Origin: a bacterium
Lineage (GTDB): Bacteria > UBP15 > UBA6099 > JAJRTR01
NCBI GenBank assembly: GCA_024278215.1
Contig: JAJRTR010000203.1
Span: 1-6,145, forward strand
Length of the DNA stretch: 6,145 nt
Reading direction: 5' to 3'
A program made the translations under genes and the position numbers. The notes beneath the pieces are model-generated. The model made no database searches. It was not told the origin of the DNA and saw only the letters and a program-made list of their open reading frames with translations. Positions 5,797 to 6,145 of this stretch are shown piece after piece. Numbering within the stretch: position 1 is the first letter of the stretch; every line of letters begins with the position of its first letter.

Positions 5797-5893
5797 ATAA
5801 CAGGGGCGGGGTCACCGCGGCCCGCCTGAACTTGTGTTTTTGTTCTGCACCGAAATAACCCGAATGTCTTGCATGAAAAAAGCCCCTTGTTAT
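5797..5893. repeat. Imperfect inverted repeat enclosing the GC-rich hairpin
   Basis: ATAACAGGGGC (5797-5807) and GCCCCTTGTTAT (5882-5893) are reverse complements apart from one extra base. They enclose 74 bases that include most of the GC-rich hairpin. This might be a further small element of about 97 bp. No target duplication was recognised. Confidence 0.35.
5801..5845 (+). terminator. GC-rich hairpin, REP-like or possible terminator
   Basis: GGCGGG (5805-5810) pairs with CCCGCC (5821-5826) around a 10-base loop. CA/TG outside extend the stem across a 2-base bulge. A T-rich run (TTGTGTTTTTG) begins 5 bases after the stem on the plus strand, so weak plus-strand termination is possible, but no gene ends close by. 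Similar GGGGCGGGG...CCCGCC palindromes are common as dispersed intergenic repeats, which is the more likely identity. Confidence 0.3.
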
Positions 5894-5928
5894 GACGCTG
5901 TTGATAAAATCTGCTTATCGGCCTTTGC

Positions 5929-6027
5929 TCAAATTTTCATTTTGAAATTTTTTGAGTTTTTCAGACGTCCATCGAGTATTTGTCGAAATGTTTCGCGTTC
6001 TCTTCTTTTTCTGTCGTGTTTTTCCAT
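5929..6027 (-). CDS. Small basic protein of 32 residues, or truncated gene start
   Basis: On the minus strand ATG (6027-6025) is preceded by AAAGGA (complement of 6036-6041) with an 8-base spacer, a good ribosome binding site. The frame reads MEKHDRKRRERETFRQ, then ILDGRLKNSKNFKMKI, and ends in TGA. The protein is strongly basic and probably helical at the N-terminus. Beyond the TGA the same frame continues for 12 sense codons (AKADKQILSTAS) to a TAA. No family is recognised. It may be a real small protein, the remaining start of a gene broken by the repeat insertions to its left, or chance. A small frame this short without homologs cannot be proved by eye; the ribosome binding site is the main support. 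Confidence 0.4.
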   Translation of the reverse strand: MEKHDRKRRERETFRQILDGRLKNSKNFKMKI

Positions 6028-6051
6028 TTTTTTGTTCCTTTCACTACTCCC

Positions 6052-6080
6052 CCTTTGCTAACTTTGCGCTACTTTTGCGC
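6052..6080. repeat. Short tandem repeat upstream of the minus-strand small ORF
   Basis: On the minus strand the sequence reads GCGCAAAAGTA, GCGCAAAGTTA, GCAAAG, i.e. about 2.5 copies of an 11-base unit ending some 25 bases before the start codon at 6027. It could be operator-like iterated half-sites or simple slippage. Confidence 0.3.
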
Positions 6081-6144
6081 ACTTCCCGTTTTTAGACGCA
6101 TTTGTGCCCTGTTCGTGGTATCGAAGTTTCACCCATCGTTTGAG
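6058..6144 (-). CDS. Possible C-terminus of a minus-strand gene continuing beyond the window
   Basis: A minus-strand frame enters from the right edge and runs 28 codons to TAG (complement of 6058-6060). It begins LKRWVKLRYHEQGTNASKNG and ends KCAKVAQS. The stop lies 30 bases before the small-ORF ATG, as in an operon. The stretch is too short to exclude chance, other frames run nearly as long, and no family is recognised. Confidence 0.18.
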   Translation of the reverse strand, partial: LKRWVKLRYHEQGTNASKNGKCAKVAQS

Positions 6145-6145
6145 A

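Larger units (their letters stand above)
5292..5928. other. Gene-free, palindrome-rich intergenic region
   Basis: About 640 bases lie between the plus-strand cluster and the minus-strand small ORF. Frames here are short and overlap palindromes, so none is called. The stretch is built mainly of inverted and direct repeats: a REP-like unit, a nested inverted repeat, a MITE-like element, a GC-rich hairpin and two pairs of direct repeats. It looks like a landing zone for small dispersed elements, not a degraded gene. Confidence 0.7.

Noticed and set aside
5292-5928. CRISPR array
   Set aside because: The repeats are few, unequal and mostly inverted; there is no regular repeat-spacer pattern and no cas gene.
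5834-6061. 75-codon plus-strand frame
   Set aside because: It is Phe/Ser/Leu-rich because the strand is T-rich, has no ribosome binding site, and lies opposite the better-supported minus-strand small ORF.

Overview
The window looks like a piece of chromosome from a diderm, non-model bacterium. The main reason is a very large TamB-type protein, a family that needs an outer membrane. Its coding sequence is moderately GC-rich, the intergenic stretches are clearly AT-richer, and all three main genes end in TAA. The phylum cannot be fixed from the sequence. A TamB gene directly followed by a short FliA/WhiG-like sigma factor would fit lineages such as Synergistota or a candidate phylum, but that is only a weak impression.

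Layout. Positions 3-3443 (+) hold the 3' part of a tamB-like gene whose start lies off the left edge. Ten bases after its stop comes a sigma-70-family gene (3454-4104, +), almost certainly co-transcribed. A 320-base AT-rich leader (4105-4424) follows. It carries two Shine-Dalgarno-like sequences with no recognised gene, an aromatic-rich 16-codon mini-ORF and a 9-bp inverted repeat. Then comes a gene of unknown function (4425-5291, +) for a single-pass membrane protein: a helical N-terminal domain, one membrane segment, a long Ala/Pro/Glu/Lys linker and a short C-terminal helix.

Positions 5292-5928 hold no convincing gene and are packed with palindromic elements. In order these are a REP-like repeat, an 18-bp-armed inverted repeat with a nested hairpin, a 142-bp MITE-like element with 19-bp terminal inverted repeats and an apparent 6-bp target duplication (ATGGTT), and a GC-rich hairpin. 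At the right edge the minus strand carries a 32-codon small ORF with a well-placed ribosome binding site (5929-6027), preceded by a possible end of another minus-strand reading frame (6058-6144).

How the genes may work together (inference). TamB bridges the inner and outer membranes and serves envelope assembly. The sigma factor could connect envelope state to transcription. The downstream membrane protein has the topology of a membrane-anchored sensor or anti-sigma partner but no recognisable anti-sigma motif. The repeat-rich gap separates this plus-strand cluster from a minus-strand unit.
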